The notes under the pieces are model-generated. The model was not told where the DNA came from. It worked only from the letters and a program-made list of their open reading frames with translations, and did no database searches. A stretch of DNA of 64,000 nt, taken from contig CAAFUS010000010.1 in NCBI GenBank assembly GCA_900766265.1, positions 186,001-250,000 on the forward strand, in the 5' to 3' direction. Below are positions 9,145 through 17,405 of the stretch, in pieces (position 1 is the first letter of the stretch; the number at the start of each line of letters is the position of its first letter). The DNA comes from Pseudomonadaceae bacterium. GTDB lineage: Bacteria > Pseudomonadota > Gammaproteobacteria > Pseudomonadales > Pseudomonadaceae. The position numbers were made by a program, and so were the translations under genes.

Positions 9145-10083
9145 ATGACAGCCCCCCTGTACGCCGACCTCATGCGAACCCTCAGGCACCCCCAGGTGCG
9201 CGATCTGGCCTGGGCGATTCTTTCACCGCCGTTACTGGAGGCCTCGGCGACGCTGCGTCACCCGCTCTCGGCCAGCCGCTGGTCAAGTCAGCCCGACCTG
9301 CTCGCCGACTGGCTGATCCGCCAGGACCGGGCCGCAGACGGACTTCAGCAATGGCTCGCCCAACGCAGCAACCGACGCCTGGGGCTGTACTACGAGCGCC
9401 TCTGGCAGTACGCGCTGTCCCATGCGCCGGACGTCGACCTGATCGTCGCCAACCTGCAGATCCGTGTGGGCGGCAGCACGCTCGGCGAGTTGGACCTCCT
9501 GCTACGGGACCCGGAGGGCGTGCATCACCTCGAACTCGCGGTGAAGTTCTACCTGGGCAACGGTCCGAGCGGCGACCATGCGCCCCTTCACTGGATAGGG
9601 CCCGGCGGCCACGATCGTCTGGACCTCAAGCTGAACCACCTGCTGCATCATCAGCTGAATCTGAGCACCCGTGAGCAGGCCCGGCCGGCGCTCGCCGAAC
9701 TCACCGGCAGCCCCATCCAGCCGGCTCTCTGGCTTGGCGGGTATCTATTCGAACCCTGGGAGAACGGCTCCTCGCCGCCTGCCGGGGCGAACCCGCGGCA
9801 CCTGCGTGGGCTCTGGGTGCGCCAGCGCGACTGGCCAGCGTTCCATCAGCAGGCTGGGGAACACCATTGGCAGATCCTGCCCCGCCAGGCCTGGCTCGCA
9901 CCGGCCCGGCTGGAAAGCGAGCCAGGCCTAAGCGAAGCCTGCGTGCAGGTCCGCCCCGAGTTCGACGAGGGGTCGCCCGCACGGCTGCTGGCGCGACTGC
10001 AATGGACGGGTAATGCCTGGGAAGAGGCGCAACGGGTATTCGTGGTGCCGGACCGCTGGCCCGCCCTCGACGCCCGTGACTAG
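9145..10083 (+). CDS. DUF1853 family protein with nuclease-like signature
   Basis: A 312-residue soluble protein diverging from nadK. It matches the DUF1853 family as I know it. Residues around 110-135 read GELDLLL, then, after a short turn, HLELAVKFYL. This D-x(n)-E-x-x-K spacing is the signature of PD-(D/E)XK nuclease folds, so a nuclease-related activity is possible but unproven. The start at 9145 (MTAPLYADLMRTL) is chosen because it lies just inside the intergenic region; MRTLRHP at 9172 is the alternative. Its stop overlaps the stop of the convergent gene in the palindrome CTAG. Confidence 0.82.
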   Translation: MTAPLYADLMRTLRHPQVRDLAWAILSPPLLEASATLRHPLSASRWSSQPDLLADWLIRQDRAADGLQQWLAQRSNRRLGLYYERLWQYALSHAPDVDLIVANLQIRVGGSTLGELDLLLRDPEGVHHLELAVKFYLGNGPSGDHAPLHWIGPGGHDRLDLKLNHLLHHQLNLSTREQARPALAELTGSPIQPALWLGGYLFEPWENGSSPPAGANPRHLRGLWVRQRDWPAFHQQAGEHHWQILPRQAWLAPARLESEPGLSEACVQVRPEFDEGSPARLLARLQWTGNAWEEAQRVFVVPDRWPALDARD

Positions 10084-11189
10084 TCGCGGCTGCGCTCGAT
10101 ACGGCCACCCGTGCGGGCCAGGTAACCGGAGCCGCTTTGGCACAGCAGCGCATCGTGCTGGACCGCCGGCAGGCCATCGACCCCGTCGCGCAGCACGAAG
10201 GCGCTGAAACCCAGCTGCGTCAGCAAGAACACGGCGCTGGCGCTGCGCTTGCCGCTGTCGCAGTAGCACAGGCAGGTGCGACTGCGATCGAGCAGCCGGG
10301 CCTTGAGCCGCAACAGGTCCAGCGGCATGTGCAACGCATGTAGCGCGTGCCCACGCTCGTATTCCTCCTGCAGGCGAACATCCAGCCATTGGGCGCCCGA
10401 GTCGAGCAGGCGTGCCGCCTGGGCCAGGGACACCTCGGCGACCACCGGCGCCTCCAGCAATGCGTGAAAATCGGCGCGGGCCAAGCGCAGGACGATCCCG
10501 TCCTCCAGCATGGTCACCGTCGCATTGCGCGGGCGGTCGGCCAGCAGCGCCTCTTCGCCGAAACAGGCGCCGACCTCGAGCTCGGCGACCACTTGCCGCC
10601 CGCTCTCGGCGTCCTGGATGACTTCAGCCCGCCCAGCCTTGAGGAAGAAGCAGCCATCGCCTACGTCGCCCTGGCAGATCAGCGTCTGACCGGTGGCGAC
10701 AGCGAGGCTTTCCAGCCGATCGAGCATGCATCGCACGTTGGCCGGCGGCACCTTGGCGAACAGCGGGTTATCCAGCAGCAGCTCGAGCCACTCGGGCGAA
10801 TGGCCTTCGAGAGACAACTGCACGAGCAGGTCCTGGTAGGCCTGGCGCCAGGTCAACAGACGGTCTAGCTGGGCACTGTCGATGGCCAGCACGCTACAGT
10901 CGGACAACGCATGCGCGCGCCGCCAACGAGGACCCGGACCGACGCAATAACAGCTGGCGGCGGTCCCGGCCACCAGACGCCGCTCCAGGCCGTCGCCCGC
11001 CTGCAGTAACAGCTCACCGGACAGCAGGAAATAAAGCGTTGCGGCGCTGTCCTGTACACCGAACAAGAGCTCCCCGGCGAGCAGCGGTCGTGGCGTCAGC
11101 TGACCTTCCAGCTCACGCAACTGGCGGCGCGACAGGGCATTGAGCGGCACGAGGCTGCGCAGCTGATCGGGGTGTAGAGGTCTGTTCAT
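10080..11189 (-). CDS. cyclic-nucleotide-binding-like protein fused to rhodanese
   Basis: A 369-residue protein with two cNMP-binding-like beta-rolls (about 15-130 and 140-250; the second has CFGEEALLADRPRNATV, close to the phosphate-binding cassette) and a C-terminal rhodanese domain (about 260-355). The latter keeps the catalytic cysteine in CYCDSGKRSA. The fusion suggests a sulfur-transfer or redox output gated by a ligand, but neither ligand nor substrate is known. The start at 11189 (MNRPLHPDQ) has GGAAG six bases upstream; a GTG at 11207 would add six residues. It follows the desulfhydrase-like gene by 21 bp, fitting a sulfur context. Confidence 0.87.
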   Translation of the reverse strand: MNRPLHPDQLRSLVPLNALSRRQLRELEGQLTPRPLLAGELLFGVQDSAATLYFLLSGELLLQAGDGLERRLVAGTAASCYCVGPGPRWRRAHALSDCSVLAIDSAQLDRLLTWRQAYQDLLVQLSLEGHSPEWLELLLDNPLFAKVPPANVRCMLDRLESLAVATGQTLICQGDVGDGCFFLKAGRAEVIQDAESGRQVVAELEVGACFGEEALLADRPRNATVTMLEDGIVLRLARADFHALLEAPVVAEVSLAQAARLLDSGAQWLDVRLQEEYERGHALHALHMPLDLLRLKARLLDRSRTCLCYCDSGKRSASAVFLLTQLGFSAFVLRDGVDGLPAVQHDALLCQSGSGYLARTGGRIERSRD

Positions 11190-11210
11190 CCGGGGCTTCC
11201 AGGGCACATC

Positions 11211-12149
11211 TCAGCCAGCCAGTCGACGTAGTTCGGCGTCCGCCGCGCGGCGACCTTGCAGGCCCCCGGTATGAACGAACACCAGGCGCGTGCCGGACTC
11301 CAGGCCACCGTCCTGCAGGAGCCCGCGCAACGCCAGCAGTGCCTTGGCGGTGTAGACCGGCTCCAGCGGCACGCCCGACTCAGCTTCTGTCTCGAGTAGA
11401 AAGCGCGCCAGGGGCTGGTCGAACCGGCCGAAGCCGCCGCGACTCGCCTCGACCAGCCTGTACGGGCGTCGCACCTGGCCGGCCTGGGCGAGCAGCGCGT
11501 CGACGCGCTCGGCGACCCCGTGAGATGGCGGTCCCGCCAGCGCGCCGTAGACCATGCACTGCCCGGCTTCGGCGATGGCCAGTCCGGCCAGGGTGGTGCC
11601 CGTCCCTGCCGCGAGCCACCAGCCGTCGTAGTCCTCGAGCCCCACCTCGCCCAACTGGGCGCGCACCTGCTCGACCAGCGCAGCGCAACCCAGCGCACCC
11701 GCCAGCCCGCCGCCGCCCTCGGGGATCGGATAATGGTCGGGATAGCGACCGAGCCAGGGCACCCAGAAGTCGGGGCGATGGCGCTGGCGGTAGCCGTCAT
11801 AGCCGAGCCAGTGCAGCTTCATGCCAAAGCGGCGCAGATCGGCAACGGTGGGCGTCTCGACGGCATGCCCGCGCAAAAGGCCGACCGTTTGCAAACCGAA
11901 ACGACGCCCGGCGGCTGCCAGCGCGTGCAGGTGATTGGAATGGGCACCACCGGGGCTGATCAGCCCTGATGCACCCGAAGCCACCGCGGCCTGCAGGTGA
12001 TGCGACAGCTTGAACCACTTGTTGCCCGACAGCTCCGGGTCAACCCGATCGAGCCGCAGCACGGCGAGCTCGATACCCGCGCGACGGACCCAATGCAGAT
12101 CGAGCCTGTGCAACGGGGCCCGGCCAGGCAGCGACAGCGGTCCGGGCAT
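11211..12149 (-). CDS. PLP enzyme, ACC deaminase/D-cysteine desulfhydrase family
   Basis: A 312-residue fold-type II PLP enzyme. The PLP lysine lies in ELSGNKWFKL, the phosphate/substrate region in SPGGAHSNHLHALA, and a C-terminal VFVHTGGLQG is typical of the family. Members deaminate ACC or release sulfide from D-cysteine; sequence alone does not decide which. It differs clearly from the better-supported D-cysteine desulfhydrase at 54252. The ATG overlaps the stop of the preceding coiled-coil gene (TGATG). Confidence 0.85.
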   Translation of the reverse strand: MPGPLSLPGRAPLHRLDLHWVRRAGIELAVLRLDRVDPELSGNKWFKLSHHLQAAVASGASGLISPGGAHSNHLHALAAAGRRFGLQTVGLLRGHAVETPTVADLRRFGMKLHWLGYDGYRQRHRPDFWVPWLGRYPDHYPIPEGGGGLAGALGCAALVEQVRAQLGEVGLEDYDGWWLAAGTGTTLAGLAIAEAGQCMVYGALAGPPSHGVAERVDALLAQAGQVRRPYRLVEASRGGFGRFDQPLARFLLETEAESGVPLEPVYTAKALLALRGLLQDGGLESGTRLVFVHTGGLQGRRAADAELRRLAG

Positions 12150-13510
12150 CAGCTACCGGTACGCAAGCGGTGCTCGGACTTGTGCCGCGAGCAGCAGTTG
12201 GATTCGTTGACGACGAAGCGCGCCGGCGTGTCCACGCGATCCAACGGAATGGCGCAGCGCTCGCCGCTGGACAGGCTCGCCTCGCAGGACGGGTCCTGGT
12301 AGTGCTTGAGCCACTGGCGGTACTGCTCCTCGGAGACGAAGCACTTAGACGCGGCGTAGGCCATCGGGTTTTCCTGATAACGGGCGATGTCCTGCAGGGC
12401 GATCGTCAGGTGCCCGGCACCGGGGTGGTAGACGACGAATACCACGCCCAGGCGTGAGAGCTTTTCCAGGATGTTGTCGCTCCCCTGACGGACCAGCTCT
12501 TCTCGCTCGCGCTTGAGCCGCTCGATTTCCTCTTCCAGCGCGGTGTCCAGCTCGTTGCGGTAGGACAGCTCGACGTCGCGAATGGCGATCTGCTCCTTGT
12601 ATTCCACCACGGCCGCCGCCACACGTGCTTCCACTTCGCGCTCGAACTGGGCCCGGGCGACGTCGACCTCGGCACGCCCGTGGCGTTCGAGCGTGCGGAC
12701 CTGCTCGCTCATCTCCTCGCGGGCCTTCTGGAAGCTCTCGACCTGCGCGGCCAGCTGGCTTTTGAGGCTGGCGTTGAGGTCTTCCTGCTGACGCAGCTTC
12801 TGCTGCAACTGGCGCAGCTCTTCGCGCAGCTGGTTCTGTTGAGCCTCGCTCATCTGCCTGAGCTGGGCGATCTCGTCTTCGCGCTGCTGGCTGAGACTGG
12901 CGATCCGCAAGCGCTGCTGCTTGATCAGTTGAGCGGTCTTGAGGCGGTGCTCCTGCTCGAGCTTTTCGGCCTGCTTGGCCGCCTCGTCCTTGACGGGATC
13001 GGCTGCCACCCAGCGATCCTCGGCGGCCATCTGTAGGCGCTCGGCCGGCACGCTGGCCGGCGTTTCGTCATCGACCAGCAGGCCCATCTGGTTGCGCTTG
13101 ATCTGGTCGCGCAACAGCACCAGGTCGTTGTTGCCCGGCGCGAGGCTCGGATCCCACAGGTGCATCTGGTGCCAGGCCACCGGGCACTGGCTGCGGCAGG
13201 CAAGACGGATCGGCCCGGCACCCAGGTCGGGACCGCGTCCGGCGCGCTCGGCCAGATGGCGAAGCGGAATGTTCCAGCCGCTGTCAGCGGATCCGTCTTC
13301 GTTGAAATCGAGATAGAAGAACACCACGCCGCGAATCAGCAACCGAGGGTTGATCAGCACGTAAGCGACGCGCATCTGCTGATCGGCGAATTCAGGCATG
13401 TTCACCACGCCGTCCAGCAGGGCTTCGAATTCGGGAAAAAGCATTTCCTTGCAGATGCCATGCTCACCAAAGAACAGCACTGCTTCGGCTATCTGCGGTT
13501 TGTTCTGCAT
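12149..13510 (-). CDS. coiled-coil protein with Cys-rich tail, function unknown
   Basis: A 453-residue protein. The first about 150 residues form a globular domain, residues about 175-330 are strongly heptad-like (runs of Q, E, L and R) and predict a long coiled coil, and the tail has several Cys and His residues (SNCCSRHKSEH). Homologues in Pseudomonas are often labelled chromosome-partitioning ParA, but no Walker A or B motif is visible, so that label is not supported. It begins the three-gene leftward group with the PLP enzyme and the CNB-rhodanese protein. Confidence 0.75.
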   Translation of the reverse strand: MQNKPQIAEAVLFFGEHGICKEMLFPEFEALLDGVVNMPEFADQQMRVAYVLINPRLLIRGVVFFYLDFNEDGSADSGWNIPLRHLAERAGRGPDLGAGPIRLACRSQCPVAWHQMHLWDPSLAPGNNDLVLLRDQIKRNQMGLLVDDETPASVPAERLQMAAEDRWVAADPVKDEAAKQAEKLEQEHRLKTAQLIKQQRLRIASLSQQREDEIAQLRQMSEAQQNQLREELRQLQQKLRQQEDLNASLKSQLAAQVESFQKAREEMSEQVRTLERHGRAEVDVARAQFEREVEARVAAAVVEYKEQIAIRDVELSYRNELDTALEEEIERLKREREELVRQGSDNILEKLSRLGVVFVVYHPGAGHLTIALQDIARYQENPMAYAASKCFVSEEQYRQWLKHYQDPSCEASLSSGERCAIPLDRVDTPARFVVNESNCCSRHKSEHRLRTGS

Positions 13511-13717
13511 CCTCGGACTTCCTCTGTGACCCGGCAGGGCCGGGCCAGCACTTTTTCAAAGATGGCATGGTACCTGCGAAAACCACGCTATCTCATTGTC
13601 GAGCAAGTCTAGGGGAAAACCTCGAGGGGGCAGTGTGACTGGGTTGGCAGTGACCTGGGCGCTCCTCGGCGGTTCGACGCACGGAGCCAGGAAACTGTGA
13701 TGCTCTGGTCAAATCGT

Positions 13718-14134
13718 TCATATCCTGAGACTGCCCAGGCGACGGCCCATCTCGTCGCCGAGCGCCTGCAGCGCGCTCATAGGGCGGATCATCACCTCGA
13801 ACTCGCGGATCTTTCCGGCCTCGTCGAAGGCAATCATGTCGATGCCCTTGAGCGTTCGTGTACCGATTCTGGCGCTGAACTCGAGCACCACGTTCAACCC
13901 ATCGGCGCAGGCGAGTTGCCGGTGGTAGCGAAAGTCCTCGAAGACGCCCAGCACGGTGTTCAGGATCAGATCGACCGCCCTCGCCCCCTCGTAGGGCCTG
14001 AATGCCATGGGCGAGCGGAACACCGCATCGCCGGCGAGCAGGATCGGCAGGGCCGAGAGGTCGCGCGCAGCGACCATCCGATGCCAGTGGTCGAGGCTGG
14101 CGGCGACCGGGGCTTGCAGCATCAGTGCGGACAT
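13718..14134 (-). CDS. NTF2/SnoaL-like protein
   Basis: A 138-residue protein from the ATG at 14134, which has GGAGG eight bases upstream; a longer open frame lacks a ribosome site. The pattern of an N-terminal helix with HWHRMVAARDLSAL, then FRSPMAF and a curved sheet ending FEVMIRPMSAL fits the SnoaL/NTF2-like fold used by many small hydrolases, isomerases and uncharacterised proteins. No catalytic residue can be assigned. It lies 51 bp downstream of fadH in the same direction and is probably in its transcript. Confidence 0.8.
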   Translation of the reverse strand: MSALMLQAPVAASLDHWHRMVAARDLSALPILLAGDAVFRSPMAFRPYEGARAVDLILNTVLGVFEDFRYHRQLACADGLNVVLEFSARIGTRTLKGIDMIAFDEAGKIREFEVMIRPMSALQALGDEMGRRLGSLRI

Positions 14135-14185
14135 GACGAATTCCTCCGAACGAAAAAGCCCCGCTGAAAGAGCGAGGCTTGACAC

Positions 14186-16216
14186 TCAGATCGCTGCTGC
14201 GAGGCGCGATCCCTGGTCGATCGCTCGCTTGGCATCGAGTTCGGCCGCGACGTCGGCGCCACCGATCAGATGCACCCGGCAGCCCGCCGCTTCGAGGCCC
14301 GCCAGCAGCTCGCGCAACGGGTCCTGGCCGGCGCAGAGGATGACGGTCTCGACCGGAAGCACCTGCGGCTCCCCGCCAGCAATGCGCACATGCAGGCCGG
14401 CGTCGTCGATCTTCAGATACTCCACCGCGCTGACCATCTTCACGTTGCGGTTCTTCAGCCCTGCACGGTGGATCCAGCCGGTAGTCTTGCCCAGCCCGTT
14501 GCCCACCTTGGAGGCCTTGCGCTGCAGCAGGTAGACCTGCCGTGCCGCCGGTTGCGGCTGTGGCTGCACCCCGGCCACGCCCCCGCGTACGGACAACTGC
14601 GGGTCGATGCCCCACTCCCTCCAGAAGGCTTCGCGGTCCAGGCTGGTGCTCTGACCCTGGTGGGTGATGAATTCGCTGACATCGAAGCCGATGCCGCCCG
14701 CGCCGATGACCGCCACGGTCGCCCCAACCGGCTTGCGACCCAGGATGGCATCCAGGTAACCGATGACCTTGGGATGCTCGACACCGGGAATGTCGGGTAT
14801 GCGCGGAGCGATGCCGGTGGCGAGGATGATCTCGTCGAAACCACCCTCGACCAGCATGCCGACTTCCACCCGCGTGCCGAGCCGGACGTCGACACCGGTA
14901 CGCTGCAGCCGGTGCTCGAAATAACGCAGGGTTTCGTAGAATTCTTCCTTGCCCGGGATTCGCTTGGCGACATTGAACTGGCCGCCGATCTCGTCTGCCG
15001 CATCGAACAGCGTCACCTGGTGCCCACGCTCGGCTGCGATGGTGGCCGCTGCCAGGCCGGCCGGGCCAGCGCCGACCACGGCGATGCGCTTGACCTGGAC
15101 GGTGGGGATGTAATTGAGCTCGGTCTCGTGGCAGGCGCGTGGGTTGACCAGGCAGGTGGTCAGCTTGCCGCTGAAAGTGTGATCGAGGCAGGCCTGGTTG
15201 CAGCCGATACAGGTGTTGATTTCCTCGCTGCGCCCGGCGGCGGCCTTGTTGACGAAGTCAGGATCGGCCAGGAATGGCCGCGCCATGGATACCATGTCGG
15301 CGTCTCCCTCGGCCAGTACCCGCTCGGCGACCTCCGGCATGTTGATCCGGTTGGTGGTGATCAGCGGAATCGACACCTCACCGCGCAGCTTGGCGGTCAC
15401 CTTGGTGAAGGCCGCGCGCGGCACCTTGGTGGCGATGGTCGGAATGCGCGCCTCGTGCCAGCCGATCCCGGTGTTGATCAACGTGGCGCCGGCCTGCTCG
15501 ATCGCCCGCGCCAGTTGCACGATCTCTTCCCAGCTGCTGCCACCTTCGACCAGGTCGAGCATAGAGAGCCGATAGATGATGATGAAATCGCGGCCGACCG
15601 CTTCACGCACCCGCCGCACGATCTCCACCGGCAGGCGCATGCGGTTCTCGTAACTGCCGCCCCAGCGGTCGTCACGCTGGTTGGTATGGGCGGCCAGGAA
15701 CTGGTTGATGAAATAGCCTTCGGATCCCATCACCTCGACGCCATCGTAGCCGGCCACCTGGGCCAGGCTCGCGCAATTGACGAAGTCACGGATCTGCTTC
15801 TCGATGCCATCTTCATCCAAGGCCCGCGGAGTAAACGGATTGATCGGCGCCTGGATCGCACTCGGCGCCACCAGTCGAGGGTTGTAGGCGTAACGCCCGG
15901 CATGGAGGATCTGCATGCAGATCTTGCCACCGGCCTCGTGTACCGCCTGGGTCACCAGCTTGTGCTCCGCGGCCTCCTCGGGCGTCGACAGCTTGGCCGC
16001 GCCCGCGCGCACCGCGCCCTCTTCGTTCGGTCCGACGCCGCCGGTGACGATCAGACCGACGCCGCCGCGCGCACGCTCGGCGAAATAGGCGGCCATGCGC
16101 TCGAAGCCGTTGGGCATCTCCTCCAGGCCCGTATGCATCGAGCCCATCAGCGTGCGGTTGCGCAACGTGGTGAAGCCCAGGTCCAGCGGGGCCAGCAGGT
16201 GTGGGTAAGCGGTCAT
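14186..16216 (-). CDS. fadH: NADPH-dependent 2,4-dienoyl-CoA reductase
   Basis: A 676-residue flavoprotein, matching the about 670-residue FadH length. Order: an FMN-binding OYE-like barrel (1-340), a 4Fe-4S site with cysteines in CIGCNQAC and a later LTTCLVNP, and an FAD/NADPH module starting IAVVGAGPAGLAAA (about residue 380). FadH reduces 2,4-dienoyl-CoA during beta-oxidation of unsaturated fatty acids. The start at 16216 (MTAYPHLLAP) has a GAGGAT ribosome site; longer frames run through the divergent promoter. The 184-bp upstream region carries phased repeats (16296-16327) likely bound by the nearby AraC protein. Confidence 0.96.
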   Translation of the reverse strand: MTAYPHLLAPLDLGFTTLRNRTLMGSMHTGLEEMPNGFERMAAYFAERARGGVGLIVTGGVGPNEEGAVRAGAAKLSTPEEAAEHKLVTQAVHEAGGKICMQILHAGRYAYNPRLVAPSAIQAPINPFTPRALDEDGIEKQIRDFVNCASLAQVAGYDGVEVMGSEGYFINQFLAAHTNQRDDRWGGSYENRMRLPVEIVRRVREAVGRDFIIIYRLSMLDLVEGGSSWEEIVQLARAIEQAGATLINTGIGWHEARIPTIATKVPRAAFTKVTAKLRGEVSIPLITTNRINMPEVAERVLAEGDADMVSMARPFLADPDFVNKAAAGRSEEINTCIGCNQACLDHTFSGKLTTCLVNPRACHETELNYIPTVQVKRIAVVGAGPAGLAAATIAAERGHQVTLFDAADEIGGQFNVAKRIPGKEEFYETLRYFEHRLQRTGVDVRLGTRVEVGMLVEGGFDEIILATGIAPRIPDIPGVEHPKVIGYLDAILGRKPVGATVAVIGAGGIGFDVSEFITHQGQSTSLDREAFWREWGIDPQLSVRGGVAGVQPQPQPAARQVYLLQRKASKVGNGLGKTTGWIHRAGLKNRNVKMVSAVEYLKIDDAGLHVRIAGGEPQVLPVETVILCAGQDPLRELLAGLEAAGCRVHLIGGADVAAELDAKRAIDQGSRLAAAI

Positions 16217-16295
16217 CTGATCATCCTCATCGAGCTGCCGCGCCTCGTGGGGCGCGGTCGGTATGCGCCGAACGATAGTCAGGCGCAACGCCTCG

Positions 16296-16327
16296 CTCAA
16301 TGATCGAAACACACAACTTAATGATCG
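16296..16327. promoter_or_regulatory. two 11-bp direct repeats phased by 21 bp, possible AraC operator
   Basis: CTCAATGATCG (16296-16306) and CTTAATGATCG (16317-16327) match at 10 of 11 bases with start points exactly 21 bp apart, two helical turns. AraC-family activators commonly bind such tandem sites on one DNA face. An inverted CGAAAC...GTTTCG overlaps them. The site lies between fadH and the nitrilase/AraC operon. That the linked regulator binds here is inference. Confidence 0.5.
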
Positions 16328-16400
16328 TTTCGCGCGCCTCGGCTTGGCTTTTTGGCGTGATCGCCCTAGGCTGGCCCCGTTATCCAACTCGCGGCCTTTC

Positions 16401-17405
16401 ATGCGTCGACTTCTCAGACTCGTCCTCGTCGTTTTGCTGTCGCTAGCGGCCCTGCTGCTCTACCTGCAGTGGACGCGCGACCGGGCGAGCGGTCCGCTGC
16501 TCTCTGACCTGCGCCTGCTCCCCATCACCAGCGAGGGCGAACCAGGCGCCGGACCCAACCTGCTCGGCGTGGAGACGCGCCTGATGCCCGCCGACTATCA
16601 GAGCCACGAACGACTGCGTCTGAAATTCGCCACCTATCTGGAACAGGCGCGCCAGGCCGGGATGCTCGGTCCACGAACAATCGTCGTGCTGCCCGAACAC
16701 GTCGGCACCGGCCTGTTCGCCCTCGGCGAGAAAGCCGAGGTGCAGCAGGCCAGGACCCTGCGCGACGCGATGCAGCTGATGGCGATGAGCAACCCGTTTC
16801 GCTACCTCGGCGCGCTGCTCGCCAACGAGGGTGACGACCGGCGTACCGATGCGGTGCTGCGGATGAAGGCCTCGCAGATGGCTGAGGCCTACCAGGAGAT
16901 CTTCGGCCAGCTGGCCGCCGATTTCGGCGTGACGCTGGTCGCCGGCTCCGTGGTGCTGCCCGAGCCGTCGCTCGAAGACCGCCAGCTGAAAGTCGGCAAC
17001 GGCCCGTTGCGCCAGATCAGCCTGGTGTTCGACGCCAATGGTCAGCCGCTCGATGGCCTCTGGCAGAAGCGCTCGGTCGGCCGCTACGAGCGGCGCTACA
17101 GCGAGGCCTCCGAGCAGCCCCAACCGGCACCGATCGAGACACCGGCCGGTCGGCTGCAGGTCGCTCTCGGCTGCGACGCCTATGCCGTGATCGACGAGGG
17201 CACCGAGATCCTGGCGATTCCCGGCGCCGTGGCGATCGAGACCTGCGGACCTGGCGCCGTCCCGCTGCCACAGACGCTGCCACAAATGACGGTGACCACT
17301 CTCGGCCTGCCCTGGAACCTGCTGGGCTCGCCGCGCCGAGCGCAGCTGCACAATCACCAGATGCCGGTGCGCCTGATCAATCGCTGGCTGCCCGAACGCC
17401 CATGA
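16401..17405 (+). CDS. membrane-anchored nitrilase-like carbon-nitrogen hydrolase
   Basis: A 334-residue protein with one N-terminal membrane segment (about residues 5-22), the rest probably periplasmic. The nitrilase triad appears intact: Glu99 in VVLPEHVG, Lys223 in WQKRSVGRYE and Cys258 in ALGCDAY. The superfamily hydrolyses nitriles or amides or transfers acyl groups; the anchored topology resembles apolipoprotein N-acyltransferase in principle, but the eight-helix Lnt architecture is absent. Its stop overlaps the AraC start (ATGA), so both are co-translated. The substrate is unknown; fadH next door hints at fatty-acid or amide chemistry, which is speculative. Confidence 0.8.
   Translation: MRRLLRLVLVVLLSLAALLLYLQWTRDRASGPLLSDLRLLPITSEGEPGAGPNLLGVETRLMPADYQSHERLRLKFATYLEQARQAGMLGPRTIVVLPEHVGTGLFALGEKAEVQQARTLRDAMQLMAMSNPFRYLGALLANEGDDRRTDAVLRMKASQMAEAYQEIFGQLAADFGVTLVAGSVVLPEPSLEDRQLKVGNGPLRQISLVFDANGQPLDGLWQKRSVGRYERRYSEASEQPQPAPIETPAGRLQVALGCDAYAVIDEGTEILAIPGAVAIETCGPGAVPLPQTLPQMTVTTLGLPWNLLGSPRRAQLHNHQMPVRLINRWLPERP

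Noticed and set aside
12149..13510. ParA chromosome-partitioning ATPase
   Set aside because: No Walker A, A' or B motif is present; the central part is coiled coil.
14270..16303. A 677-codon open frame opposite fadH
   Set aside because: fadH on the minus strand has intact family motifs throughout; this is its mirror frame.
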